A DNA stretch of 64,000 nt from Prochlorococcus sp. MIT 1307 (GTDB lineage: Bacteria; Cyanobacteriota; Cyanobacteriia; PCC-6307; Cyanobiaceae): the NCBI RefSeq assembly GCF_034092395.1, contig NZ_CP139301.1, positions 1,240,001 through 1,304,000 on the forward strand, given 5' to 3'. A model generated the notes under the pieces. It was not told the origin of the DNA and ran no database searches. It saw nothing but the letters and a program-made list of their open reading frames with translations. This document shows, in pieces, positions 9,372 to 16,939 of the stretch (position 1 is its first letter; each line of letters opens with the position of its first letter). The position numbers were made by a program, and so were the translations under genes.

Positions 9372-9629
9372 ATGATTAACTTTCTTCTTGGAACTCATGA
9401 ATTTCTTGGAAATCATAGTTTCGCAGAATTTTTAATTGGGTACCTCTTTGGTGGAGCGTTAATTATTGGTGCACCAACAGTATTTTTAATTATGGTATTT
9501 ACGAGTGCCCTAATGAAAACCAATGGCAAAATGGGTGGTTATAAAGAATATGCAGTTTACGGAAAATCATCTTTGAATGATTGTCCACCCTTCATCCTGC
9601 CAGATCCAACTGCTACTAAAGCAAAATAA
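9372..9629 (+). CDS. Small membrane protein, unknown
   Basis: 85 residues, ATG start. One hydrophobic helix is clear at about residues 18-48 (IGYLFGGALIIGAPTVFLIM and beyond); the N-terminus is FLLGTHEFLGNHSF and the C-terminal 35 residues are soluble and end in a proline-containing tail (PPFILPDPT). The family is not known to me. Small single-helix proteins of this kind in cyanobacteria are often membrane-complex accessory subunits, but nothing here proves that. A short inverted repeat (TTAACAA at 9643-9649, TTGTTAA at 9661-9667) follows the stop and could end transcription. Confidence 0.65.
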   Translation: MINFLLGTHEFLGNHSFAEFLIGYLFGGALIIGAPTVFLIMVFTSALMKTNGKMGGYKEYAVYGKSSLNDCPPFILPDPTATKAK

Positions 9630-9774
9630 AATCAATGGAGCCTTAACAAATTAACCTATATTGTTAATCTTCAATTTCTCCTATACGGACTCCCACGGTA
9701 GATAAAAGTCTTGAACCAAATGTGCTGATTACCTCTATAAAATCTGATTTAAATGTCTATTAATACTATCTTTT

Positions 9775-10281
9775 ATGAAGAACTGGTTTCTCAAAAAAAA
9801 TTCAAATGTCTACTCTTTACAAAAGCTAGAGACTTTTACTAATAAAGAGGAGCTAATAAATAAGCTTAAAATAGAAATAGAAAAAGTAGATGCATCACTA
9901 TCAAACGCAACATCTGAACTTATACGCGCTCAAACAATAGGCATCAAAATCGCTCTATCTAGAAATAACAATTGGATTGATCAATTGCAAAAGAAAGCTT
10001 ACTGGTCAAATATTCAAAATTCAGCCTCGTGGCATAGAGAAAAGATATTGCACCTATACCAAGAAAGAAGGACTCTCCAAATAAAATTAGATAAATTAAC
10101 TGGAAAGTATTGGTCTAAGCAGATCTTGAATTTGTTAAAACTTATAGGTTTAGGGGTAACTATTATTTTTGCACTCTGGCTTACAATGATGGGTATCATG
10201 GCAACAATTTTTCTCCTCCCACTATTTGCTTTAATCCTGCTCGGATATTTTATTGTTTTAAACAAGAACAAGAGAATATAA
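9775..10281 (+). CDS. Coiled-coil protein with C-terminal membrane helices, unknown
   Basis: 168 residues. Residues about 20-115 are rich in Glu, Lys, Leu and Ile with helical, coiled-coil-like spacing and few prolines. Residues about 120-165 contain two closely spaced hydrophobic stretches separated by a short turn (ILNLLKLIGLGVTIIFALWL, then MGIMATIFLLPLFALILLGY). The likely topology is a cytoplasmic helical domain anchored by a helical hairpin. No family recognised. It runs in the same direction as the gene at 9372, with 145 bases between, so probably has its own promoter. Confidence 0.6.
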   Translation: MKNWFLKKNSNVYSLQKLETFTNKEELINKLKIEIEKVDASLSNATSELIRAQTIGIKIALSRNNNWIDQLQKKAYWSNIQNSASWHREKILHLYQERRTLQIKLDKLTGKYWSKQILNLLKLIGLGVTIIFALWLTMMGIMATIFLLPLFALILLGYFIVLNKNKRI

Positions 10282-10331
10282 ATCCCATTAAATTTGAGTG
10301 CACAATAATTATGGTGATGCTTAGCTATATG

Positions 10332-10619
10332 CTAACTTTTATTTTTCAAAATAGTCTTCTCAAGGAGACTTAATTGCTTATTAAATTCCCTTAATTCGAC
10401 TGAAAATGTTTGTCTAGCTGTAGTCTTAATGGAATTATTTTCTGATGGCTTAATCTGAGCATAAGCTGAATTTGTTGAGAGGATCAAAAAAGCAAGAAAA
10501 AGATATGGCCAAGAATTAGATTTTCCAAAACGGACAAATTCCTGTTTGAATTTTACTGATATAGGATCTAAGAGTCCCTCCAAAAATTGAAGACTGTCCA
10601 AAAGTTTATTTAACTCCAT
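10332..10619 (-). CDS. Small protein with an internal signal/anchor segment, unknown
   Basis: The frame is open to 10703, but the first in-frame ATG with a sensible N-terminus is at 10619 (MELNKLLDSLQFLEG), giving 95 residues. A hydrophobic segment at about residues 37-52 (SWPYLFLAFLILSTNSAYA) ends in an AxA-like site. That looks like a signal peptide preceded by an unusually long N-terminal region, or a single anchor. The C-terminal part (FSVELREFNKQLSLLEKTIL) is helical. No ribosome-binding site is obvious and no family is recognised. Confidence 0.45.
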   Translation of the reverse strand: MELNKLLDSLQFLEGLLDPISVKFKQEFVRFGKSNSWPYLFLAFLILSTNSAYAQIKPSENNSIKTTARQTFSVELREFNKQLSLLEKTILKNKS

Positions 10620-10882
10620 GATTAAACATGGTCTAGATTCCTTAATTTTTACGCAATTTACATATAAAGCAAGGTGTAGTGGCAAAATTATTTTTCGAGG
10701 CAACTATTAAAAGATACAAACTAAAAATAAAAGTGCTTCATTACCAGAAAAATTCGAGCTCAAAGAGGCATAAGCAAAAGAAAATGCTTATCAAAGACAA
10801 TTCTCTAATGAACTAATTAGTAAAGTTTAGCAATATCAATTGATCAGCGAATGTCTTTAATCTTGGTAAAGGCAAGAAAAAA

Positions 10883-11050
10883 TTACTTCCTTGGCTTATC
10901 ACGTAAATCAAAGGTCTGTTTCTCCTGTGGTAATTCTCCTTCAATAAAAGATGAGAAGAAAAATAATATACGACCAAATACAGGGACCCAGAAATTCTCG
11001 TAGAATTTTTTCAATGGATTCTTTTGCGGATCTTTTAATGGATTATTCAT
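10883..11050 (-). CDS. 55-residue protein with one hydrophobic segment, unknown
   Basis: ATG at 11050 to TAA at 10883-10885 encodes 55 residues. The N-terminus is basic (NPLKDPQKNPLKKFYENF), a short hydrophobic aromatic core follows (WVPVFGRILFFFSSFI, about residues 22-37), and the tail is charged (GELPQEKQTFDLRDKPRK). The composition is far more protein-like than the surrounding AT-rich DNA, and the start and stop are clean. Upstream there is only a weak AAAAG. It resembles the many small membrane-associated proteins of picocyanobacteria, but I cannot name it. Confidence 0.6.
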   Translation of the reverse strand: MNNPLKDPQKNPLKKFYENFWVPVFGRILFFFSSFIEGELPQEKQTFDLRDKPRK

Positions 11051-11495
11051 CTTTTTAAATATGATTAATACGCAATCGGAACGAAAATAACATCTAAGAA
11101 ATTAATAAAATTGTAAAGCTATGGATTAAAATATAATAGCAATATAACACATTAGCGGGATGAGTAGATCAATAAAAACATTAAGATATAAAATTAGCAA
11201 TGTTCAAGGGCTGTATCAACAGTAATTATAAATCTAAGAAATTAAAATTTTTGTCTATAAGTAAATAAAAGATATGGGCTTGCAAAATATTATTAACCTT
11301 GCTATACACAACTTAGTATCACAATGTCTACATTAAGAAAGAGAAAAATCACTAACATGATAGTCTCATATTTAAAAAAAGCAACTGGCATAGGAAGTTT
11401 AATTAATATTTGAAACTCATCAATCATATTTTAAGCGCGCTAATTAATGAAGAATCAAAGAGATGGTATAATTTCATTTTAAAGAGTTTATAAAT
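11051..11495. other. AT-rich intergenic stretch before the methyltransferase pair
   Basis: About 445 bases, very AT-rich. A 29-codon frame beginning at the ATG at 11325 is the only open frame I noticed, and nothing supports it. The promoter of the gene at 11496 should lie here, but no site stands out. Confidence 0.35.
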
Positions 11496-12359
11496 ATGCT
11501 CAATAGTTTACTAAGATTAGCTTTAGAAACTAAAGTAAAGGTCAATTATTACTTTTCCAATATATATTATCCATGGAAGACATATAAGAAATCATCTATC
11601 GATAACGCATTTTACAATGATGACAAACTAAGATATCGCAATTACTCTTCTAAAGATAAGTTTATAAATTTAGGAGCTGGTTCAACTTTCTATCATCCAA
11701 GATGGACTTGCTTAGATTTCTATAAAAATGGAATGAACAAAATCTTCCCGAATTATATTCCATGGGACTTTACACTTGAAAAACCTCTTCCAGGTTTATA
11801 TAAGCTTGTATATTGTTCTCATGTATTTGAACATATACCCAAACAGTCAAGTGAAAAGTTTATAGATAATATATTTAATTCAATGCAGCCAGGAGGTATC
11901 TTGAGAATGACTCTACCAGATGCTGACTTAGGCTACGAAGCTTACTCTGAAGGAAGATATGATGTTCTACAAATTTGGGAAAATAAGATTGCTAAAAGTG
12001 GTATTAATGTTGATAAAGAATATTATTTTGAATTTCTTCTCTTACATTGTTTTGCTACATCTAAAACATGGGAGTTCACTCCTGCTCTTGCTAAAAGCAT
12101 TCGTAAAGCTCACAAAATCTTGAGCAAAAGTGAGTTTCTTGATTTGTTGATTTCAGGAATAAATAGTAATGTTGAGGATGGGCAAGACCATGTCAACTGG
12201 TTTAATTATACTAAGCTGGAGAAATTACTTATAGATAAAGGTTTTTCTAAAGTTTATAGAAGTGCATATGGCCAATCTAAAAGTCCAGCAATGAGAGATG
12301 TTCCTTTGTTCGATGAGTTTATACCATGTATGACTCTTTATATAGAGGCAGTAAAATAA
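11496..12359 (+). CDS. Class I SAM-dependent methyltransferase (predicted)
   Basis: 287 residues. The glycine-rich cofactor loop FINLGAGST lies at 57-64, an acidic residue follows in TCLDFY, the motif LVYCSHVFEHIP (near 105-117) matches the post-II motif of type-11/SAM methyltransferases, and GGILRMTLPDADLGYEAY follows. The C-terminus has the block SKSPAMRDVPLF that is shared with the next gene. Bacterial enzymes of this type often modify sugars, lipids or O-antigen parts; the substrate is unknown here. It is followed by its paralogue after 68 bases. Base composition is lower in G+C than the core genes, fitting an accessory region. Confidence 0.75.
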   Translation: MLNSLLRLALETKVKVNYYFSNIYYPWKTYKKSSIDNAFYNDDKLRYRNYSSKDKFINLGAGSTFYHPRWTCLDFYKNGMNKIFPNYIPWDFTLEKPLPGLYKLVYCSHVFEHIPKQSSEKFIDNIFNSMQPGGILRMTLPDADLGYEAYSEGRYDVLQIWENKIAKSGINVDKEYYFEFLLLHCFATSKTWEFTPALAKSIRKAHKILSKSEFLDLLISGINSNVEDGQDHVNWFNYTKLEKLLIDKGFSKVYRSAYGQSKSPAMRDVPLFDEFIPCMTLYIEAVK

Positions 12360-12427
12360 ACTAAAGTTGAATTTCACCTAACAGATCAATCAAGTAACAT
12401 GTTAAAATTAATAAAAATAAAGCCAAA

Positions 12428-13291
12428 ATGTTAAATATTCTAAGCAGAGAATTAATTAAAAGAAAAGCAAAGATACTAGCTAATTTTTTCTTTGATAAGA
12501 TAATGCCATACAAGCGTTTGCGCAAATTTTCTATAGATCGCTGGATTTATAGAAATGAGTCTGATAGGTATAAACTCTATAAAAGTAAGGATCATTATAT
12601 AAATATAGCTCCAGATAATAATTTTTATCATCCCAAATGGGACTGTCTAGTGCCTTATTCTGATAAGAGGCATAAATTTCTATCTAGTTATTTAGAATAT
12701 AATTTCTCAAACATACAAGAATTTCCAAATACCTATAAATTGGCATATTCTTCTCATTTTCTTCAATTAATTCCTCATGCATTATTAGAGTCACTTTTAG
12801 GTCATATTTATGAGGCATTATCCAGCCAAGGAATTTTTAGGGTAGTTGTACCAGATGCAGATCTTGCCTATGAAGCATATAAGGAAAAGAGAATAGATTT
12901 CTTTGAAATTATCTCACCTAGAAAATATTCATTCGAAAAGAATGAATATTTTTTTGAAATAATGATTACTTCATTTATTTCAGGAAATAAACCCAATAAT
13001 TTAAAGATTGATTCGAAGACAGGAAGCACAATTAGGAAAGCGTATAAAGAAATGAATAAGGAAAGATTTTTTGATTTTTTGATTGATTTAATTAGTTCTC
13101 AAGTCAAAAGTTCAACAAGTAATATGAATTGGCTTAACTATACCAAGCTATATGATTATTTAAGCAACGCTGGCTTCTCAACAGTCTACAAAAGTAGGTT
13201 CGGACAGTCCAAAAGTCCTGCGATGAGAGATATACCATTATTTGATGCGAAGCTTCCATGTTTTAGTCTCTATATAGAAGCTTCAAAATAA
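12428..13291 (+). CDS. Methyltransferase-like paralogue with a degenerate cofactor loop
   Basis: This gene has exactly the same length (287 residues) as its upstream neighbour and aligns to it along the whole length: YHPKWDCL, PDADLAYEAY, NWLNYTKLYDYL and FGQSKSPAMRDIPLFD all have counterparts. The positions that bind S-adenosylmethionine differ: LGAGST (59-64) is IAPDNN here, and CSHVFEHIP is SSHFLQLIP. The frame is intact, so it is not a pseudogene by sequence. It has probably lost catalysis, or serves as a partner subunit or has a new function. It arose by tandem duplication. Confidence 0.7.
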   Translation: MLNILSRELIKRKAKILANFFFDKIMPYKRLRKFSIDRWIYRNESDRYKLYKSKDHYINIAPDNNFYHPKWDCLVPYSDKRHKFLSSYLEYNFSNIQEFPNTYKLAYSSHFLQLIPHALLESLLGHIYEALSSQGIFRVVVPDADLAYEAYKEKRIDFFEIISPRKYSFEKNEYFFEIMITSFISGNKPNNLKIDSKTGSTIRKAYKEMNKERFFDFLIDLISSQVKSSTSNMNWLNYTKLYDYLSNAGFSTVYKSRFGQSKSPAMRDIPLFDAKLPCFSLYIEASK

Positions 13292-13418
13292 AGATTCTTT
13301 TTATGTAAAGAAGTTCATATGACATAAATAATCTAAAAATATTCAATAGCTAATAATCAAAAAATAAATTTATTATGTAATCAATACAACTAAATGCGAA
13401 ACTGCTTATTTATAGACC

Positions 13419-13670
13419 TTAGTTATTCTCTGACTTTTCTTTATTAAGATCCCACGTTGATCCACAAAGAAGAACCAGACAAGCCACTGTTCCTACTGTT
13501 CCTTGTTGCATCGGTAAAGAACAAGCAGGTTTCCTTATCTCTCCATCTTTATTGTCATACCAACAACGATTAGAGACATCACTTTTGGATGCTTCATAAA
13601 AATTCGTTCCACTAAATACTCCACATCCAATTGCCCCTATTCCTAAAAGTATTCGAATCAAAGGATTCAT
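13419..13670 (-). CDS. Small membrane protein, unknown
   Basis: 83 residues from an ATG. Two hydrophobic segments (about 4-22 and 58-74) flank a polar loop with two cysteines (NRCWYDNKDGEIRKPACS). The likely form is a helical hairpin with a loop outside the cytoplasm, where the cysteines could pair. No family recognised. It is the last gene before the repeat-bounded island that starts near 13.8 kb, so it marks the original downstream flank of argJ before the island formed (inference). Confidence 0.6.
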   Translation of the reverse strand: MNPLIRILLGIGAIGCGVFSGTNFYEASKSDVSNRCWYDNKDGEIRKPACSLPMQQGTVGTVACLVLLCGSTWDLNKEKSENN

Positions 13671-13785
13671 CTGAAAGTCTATTAAATAATGACTATAAGT
13701 TTCTCATACATCTCCTCGTTAACCTTACTCAGGAAAAGAAATACATGAATATGTTAAAACAAGTAGTATAAAAGCGGTTTATTAC

Positions 13786-13860
13786 AAATAAATAAGCCTC
13801 AAACCCCTTGCAGAACAAGGGATTTCCATCAAGTTGTATAGTCGGCATTTATGTGTACAT
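13786..13860 (-). repeat. argJ-3'-end repeat, copy 1 (distal attachment-site remnant)
   Basis: Bases 13833-13860 match the end of argJ (17705-17732) at 26 of 28 positions. Read on the minus strand, this copy encodes YVHINADYTT followed by TGA, the same ten residues that end ArgJ (whose stop is TAA). The differences inside the codons are synonymous (ATC/ATA, GAT/GAC, ACG/ACT). To the left lie a CCCTTG-5-CAAGGG hairpin and AATAAATAAGCCTC, shared almost exactly with copy 2 at 15054-15120. A GGTATA-like element at 13765-13782 sits where the argJ copy has one. This is the outer boundary of the island. Confidence 0.88.
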
Positions 13861-13965
13861 AAGAGCAAAATCAAGGCTATTACTGGGTTATCAATTGATT
13901 GACAGGCGGTATTTCGCGGTATAAATATTTTCTGGGAGCTCAAAACCCAGTTATTGCAATACCGC

Positions 13966-13982
13966 GGTATAAAAGCGGTATA
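13966..13982 (+). repeat. GGTATA-pair motif in module 1
   Basis: GGTATAAAAGCGGTATA: two GGTATA hexamers 11 bases apart, preceded by CAAAACCCAG at 13941-13950. A related, poorer pair occurs at 13906-13924. The same arrangement (AAAACCCAG, then the pair) recurs in module 4 at 16973-17017 and the pair beside argJ at 17636-17653. The one-turn spacing of hexamers is what a DNA-binding protein's arm sites would look like. Confidence 0.6.
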
Positions 13983-14000
13983 AAACGATTAAGAATAAAA

Positions 14001-14675
14001 CTAAAAGCGATATCTAAGGCCTGTAAACATTGCAATTTTTTCAAAGCCATCCTGTTTATAACTATTGTGGTTAGCTGTATGTACGTTCTGTCCTATTCTA
14101 AAGTTATCAGTAACTTCATAGCTTAATTCAGTATAAATTTCAGATCTCTGATTTAATTCATATGTTGCTCCAATTATTAACTGTTGACTATCCATATCGG
14201 TTGTGTGGATTTTTGTTGTATCCCCAGCAGCTGTACCTCCTTTATTTTTATATGTAGATTTTCCATAGCCATATCCAACATAAGGTGAAAGTTTAGAGTT
14301 GGAATTAAAGTCGTAAAAAGCACGAATTGACTTTGTAGTTAAGTCTAAATCTCCAGTAGCCGTTGAATCTGCTCCGTTTTGACTATAGTCTTCATATTCA
14401 AAAGTGTCTTTCCCATATTCAAATTCGGTTCTTATATTTCCAAAGTCATAACCAACTCCAAATTTAAACTGCCAATCATTGCTTTCATATTCCCAATTAC
14501 CAAAGACATCAGAAGAATCAAAATTGATTTCACTTGATTGATAATGAGCCTTGCCTATACCAGAAGACAAGTAAAAACCTTTTCTGGTATTACTCTCCTC
14601 AGCTAATGCAGGATTCACAATGCAAGTACAAGAGATAATACCAGCGCAAATGAAACGACTAGCCTGATTTTTCAC
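14001..14675 (-). CDS. Outer-membrane beta-barrel protein (module 1 cargo)
   Basis: 224 residues with a signal peptide (about 1-26, ending NPALA before EES). The mature part alternates polar and hydrophobic residues as in an eight-strand porin-like or Opa/OmpX-type barrel: GFYLSSGIGKAHY, FKFGVGYDFGNIRTEFEY, IRAFYDFN, LSPYVGYGYG, QLIIGATYELN. It ends in RYRF, the terminal phenylalanine used for barrel insertion by the BAM machinery. YDFGNIRTE and the RYRF end are shared with the gene at 15354, so the two are paralogues carried by adjacent modules. A surface role (adhesion, phage receptor, small-solute passage) is possible; no specific function can be assigned. Confidence 0.8.
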   Translation of the reverse strand: MKNQASRFICAGIISCTCIVNPALAEESNTRKGFYLSSGIGKAHYQSSEINFDSSDVFGNWEYESNDWQFKFGVGYDFGNIRTEFEYGKDTFEYEDYSQNGADSTATGDLDLTTKSIRAFYDFNSNSKLSPYVGYGYGKSTYKNKGGTAAGDTTKIHTTDMDSQQLIIGATYELNQRSEIYTELSYEVTDNFRIGQNVHTANHNSYKQDGFEKIAMFTGLRYRF

Positions 14676-15353
14676 TTACAATTTCAACAATTTCAAGTAT
14701 CAATTTACACAAGGCTTAAGGAATGGAAAGAATTCGAAGGCCACTAATCTCAGCGTCCCTTCGGATTAATATTAAAAAATTTTAGCTTTAAAGAGCCTAC
14801 TAATTATCCATTTAATTAAGCTTCAAGCTTATGCAACTAATTTATTTCGTGAAATTAGAGAACTGCTCATATATAAAATTAAACTCAAAAGTTAAAGTTT
14901 ATTTTTAGAAGGCCTAAAAGCATTACAGAATCATGGGCGACACTTTCCAGAGTCGAAATATTAAAAGCAGCTAGATCAATTTGTGTTAAGATGATCAAAT
15001 ATTATTGAGAAAATAATATGTTCGAATCCAGTTGTGTGAGCGCGGTATATTATAAATAAATAAGCCTCAAACCCCTTGCAGGACAAGGGATTTCAATCAA
15101 GTTGTATAGTCGGCATTTATACAGATCTTTTGGATGTGTAATACAAACCTTTTTTAGAAGTCAGTCATACCAAGTCATTGGGAGCACAGAAAACAAGGGA
15201 TATTTATCACACAGTTGTCACAGTGGGCATTCAGTGTTGTCACACTTGCGGAATGAGACGAACCATACATTGCATTAGAAAACCAGTTCAATCATTGACC
15301 ACTAGAATATCTAAAGCATCTAGGAGACAATCGATTGTTAGTAAATTTTAGAG
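14676..15353. other. Gene-free junction between modules 1 and 2
   Basis: About 680 bases with no credible gene. It holds argJ-end repeat copy 2 (15054-15120) and, near 15206-15250, a cluster of TCACA and TTGTCACA motifs. Within that cluster the bases around 15218-15240 resemble a further, degenerate argJ-end core (GGGCATT in place of CGGCATT). Promoters for the two divergent barrel genes should also be here. Confidence 0.5.
15054..15120 (-). repeat. argJ-3'-end repeat, copy 2
   Basis: These 67 bases match 13786-13852 at all but two positions; the copies are 1,268 bases apart. The right part (15101-15120) reads INADYTT plus TGA on the minus strand; the left part has the CCCTTG-CAGGA-CAAGGG hairpin. 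Similarity stops abruptly after GGCATTTAT. Near-identity of copies 1 and 2 indicates that module 1 inserted recently or was kept uniform by recombination. Confidence 0.88.
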
Positions 15354-16055
15354 ATGTCAATTACAAGCAAAGTTGTCTCTTTGTGCACAGGAATATTTCT
15401 AACCACAACTGCAAGTCCAACACTCGCAGATGTCCTGCCGTCTAATGGAAGTGCTAACAAAGATGATGATAAAGGTTTTTATTTAACTGTCGGTGTCGGT
15501 TATCATCATCTTCAGAACGAAAAAGCAAAAGCAGGTCCGGATAGTTCAGTAACTGAGGGTGAAACAATAATCGATCAGTTTGATGGAGGTTATGGAATAG
15601 AAACTGGTCTTGGTTATGATTTTGGAAACATTAGAACAGAACTAACTTACAAATTAATCGACAATGAATTAAAAAGCGCTTATCTAGGCAACCTCGGAAG
15701 CACAACATCAGCAAGTGGTTCTGTTGATGCTCATTTATATCTGCTCAGTGCTTATTACGACCTCAAAACCTCCTCTCGTATTAAACCTTATTTTGGCGGC
15801 GGTTTGGGGTTTGGTAATCTTGTGATCAGAGACATTACTGAAACAACATCTAGCGGAACACTCACTACTGCTGATGATGATGTTGATGTTTTTGCTTATC
15901 ACGGCAAAATTGGTGCTTCTTATCTCGCAAACGAAAAAACTGATATTTTTCTTGAGGGTGTAATTACACGAACAGATGAATTCAAGTATGCCTCAAATTC
16001 TTACGATCCTTTGACAGATATCGGAGTTAATTTAGGCATAAGATATCGTTTTTAA
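15354..16055 (+). CDS. Outer-membrane beta-barrel protein (module 2 cargo)
   Basis: 233 residues with a signal peptide (about 1-25, ending SPTLA before DVL). Barrel-like strands alternate along the mature protein (GFYLTVGVGYHHL, GIETGLGYDFGNIRTELTY, HLYLLSAYYDL, IKPYFGGGLGFGN, GKIGASYLANEKTDIFLEG) and the C-terminus is GIRYRF. It shares YDFGNIRTE and the RYRF end with the barrel at 14001-14675, but the rest has diverged, so this is an old duplication or two related elements. It is transcribed opposite to the other cargo genes. The loops between strands are Asp/Ser/Thr-rich, as exposed loops usually are. Exact function unknown. Confidence 0.8.
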   Translation: MSITSKVVSLCTGIFLTTTASPTLADVLPSNGSANKDDDKGFYLTVGVGYHHLQNEKAKAGPDSSVTEGETIIDQFDGGYGIETGLGYDFGNIRTELTYKLIDNELKSAYLGNLGSTTSASGSVDAHLYLLSAYYDLKTSSRIKPYFGGGLGFGNLVIRDITETTSSGTLTTADDDVDVFAYHGKIGASYLANEKTDIFLEGVITRTDEFKYASNSYDPLTDIGVNLGIRYRF

Positions 16056-16090
16056 AAGCATTCTGGGTTATAAAAAGGTGAGCATTAATA

Positions 16091-16204
16091 TCACATAGTT
16101 GTCACATTTACTAAAGGTGCGTATAAAAAATAAACAACTATTTAGTCCTGCCAGTGGATTTGGGTTGTCACACTATTAGGTTGTGTAATCGGCATTTATA
16201 TACA
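16091..16204 (-). repeat. argJ-3'-end repeat, copy 3, with TCACA-type arm
   Basis: The core at 16180-16204 reads YINADYTT plus TAA on the minus strand. On its left is a roughly 100-base arm: TCACA, GTCACA at 16101-16106, then TGCGTAT, and TTGTCACACT just before the core. Copy 4 has the same arm motifs, with TCACA the same 98 bases from TCGGCATT. To the right, 16225-16245 holds a decayed AAACCCCTTGCC element and 16270-16320 has three further AATCACA motifs. Confidence 0.75.
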
Positions 16205-16348
16205 ACATTCGCTTTTTTGATATACAACATCCTTTAAACCCCTTGCCACTACTCGAGTAGAGACAATAGGAAATAATCACATAATAATCACACTGAGTCA
16301 AAAAATAATCACATAAACTTTTTGAGATGCTTCGTTTTCACAAAAGAA

Positions 16349-16621
16349 TTAATAACAAGATGTTGTTCCTAGAAATTCATTGTGAGAACATGTCTCAGAA
16401 TAAGAACTTCCACCAACAGTACCTGTTGTTGTAGTCGTGCCAAGAAACTCATTATGAGTAGTAGTTGTATTTACGCTCTGTCCATTGATTGATCCAGAAC
16501 AAGATGTTGTTCCTAGAAAGTCATTATGAGAACATGTATACCCTGCATAAGCAGAAGGAATTATGCCCATAATTCCAACAATAGAAATGCTTGATGCAAA
16601 AAATAATTTAAAGGGAGTCAT
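16349..16621 (-). CDS. Small secreted protein with HN(D/E)FLGTT repeats (module 3 cargo)
   Basis: 90 residues. A signal peptide (about 1-26, ending SAYA) is followed by a mature peptide of roughly 64 residues built from three copies of a short unit: CSHNDFLGTTSC, THNEFLGTTTT and CSHNEFLGTTSC, with Gly/Ser/Thr-rich linkers. Four of the five mature cysteines sit at the edges of the first and last units, so one or two disulfides could close the molecule. The underlying DNA of the units is also repeated (AGAAATTCATTGTGAGAAC-like). I know no family with this motif. Secretion across the inner membrane is likely; function could be surface-associated, signalling or toxin-like, all speculative. Confidence 0.7.
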   Translation of the reverse strand: MTPFKLFFASSISIVGIMGIIPSAYAGYTCSHNDFLGTTSCSGSINGQSVNTTTTHNEFLGTTTTTGTVGGSSYSETCSHNEFLGTTSCY

Positions 16622-16704
16622 GGAATTAACTTAATTACACCTTCTTATAGTTCTAGGTATCAATTGGTGATTCCAATGAGGAATAGAATTCCAATTAATC
16701 AAAA

Positions 16705-16744
16705 ATTTCTATAGGGGTGAATATGTATTCACCCCTATAGAAAT
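16705..16744 (-). terminator. Perfect 19-bp inverted repeat with 2-base centre
   Basis: Bases 16705-16723 are the exact reverse complement of 16726-16744, around a central TG. On the minus strand the hairpin is followed by TTTTT, which makes it a strong intrinsic terminator candidate for leftward transcription from module 4 or argJ. A stem this long and perfect is unusual for a terminator and could also be a recombination or protein-binding site. Confidence 0.6.
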
Positions 16745-16774
16745 ATATAAATCACGCTCTGGAAAGAAGAAAAA

Positions 16775-16889
16775 TCACAAAATGGTCGCACTCTTTCTAG
16801 ATGCGTATTACACACCCTCCAAAACCACTGCATATAAAAGGAACTTAGACAATCACACTTTAAGTAGTGTAGTCGGCATTGATGTTGAT
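16775..16889 (-). repeat. argJ-3'-end repeat, copy 4, with TCACA-type arm
   Basis: The core at 16864-16889 reads YININ-ADYTT plus TAA on the minus strand, with codons GAC TAC ACT ACT instead of argJ's GAT TAT ACA ACG. The left arm (TCACA at 16775, GTCGCA, TGCGTAT, then AATCACACT before the core) parallels copy 3, with TCACA 98 bases before TCGGCATT in both. Confidence 0.78.
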
Positions 16890-16939
16890 ATAGACACTAA
16901 AACCCAGTGACAGCAATGGATCTCAGGAAGTGAATTACC

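Noticed and set aside
13899-14126. 75-codon open frame on the plus strand
   Set aside because: It starts in repeat DNA and then lies antisense to the barrel gene at 14001-14675.
15008-15030. tRNA T-loop-like TTCGAATCC
   Set aside because: The flanking bases cannot form a T stem and no acceptor or anticodon arms are nearby.
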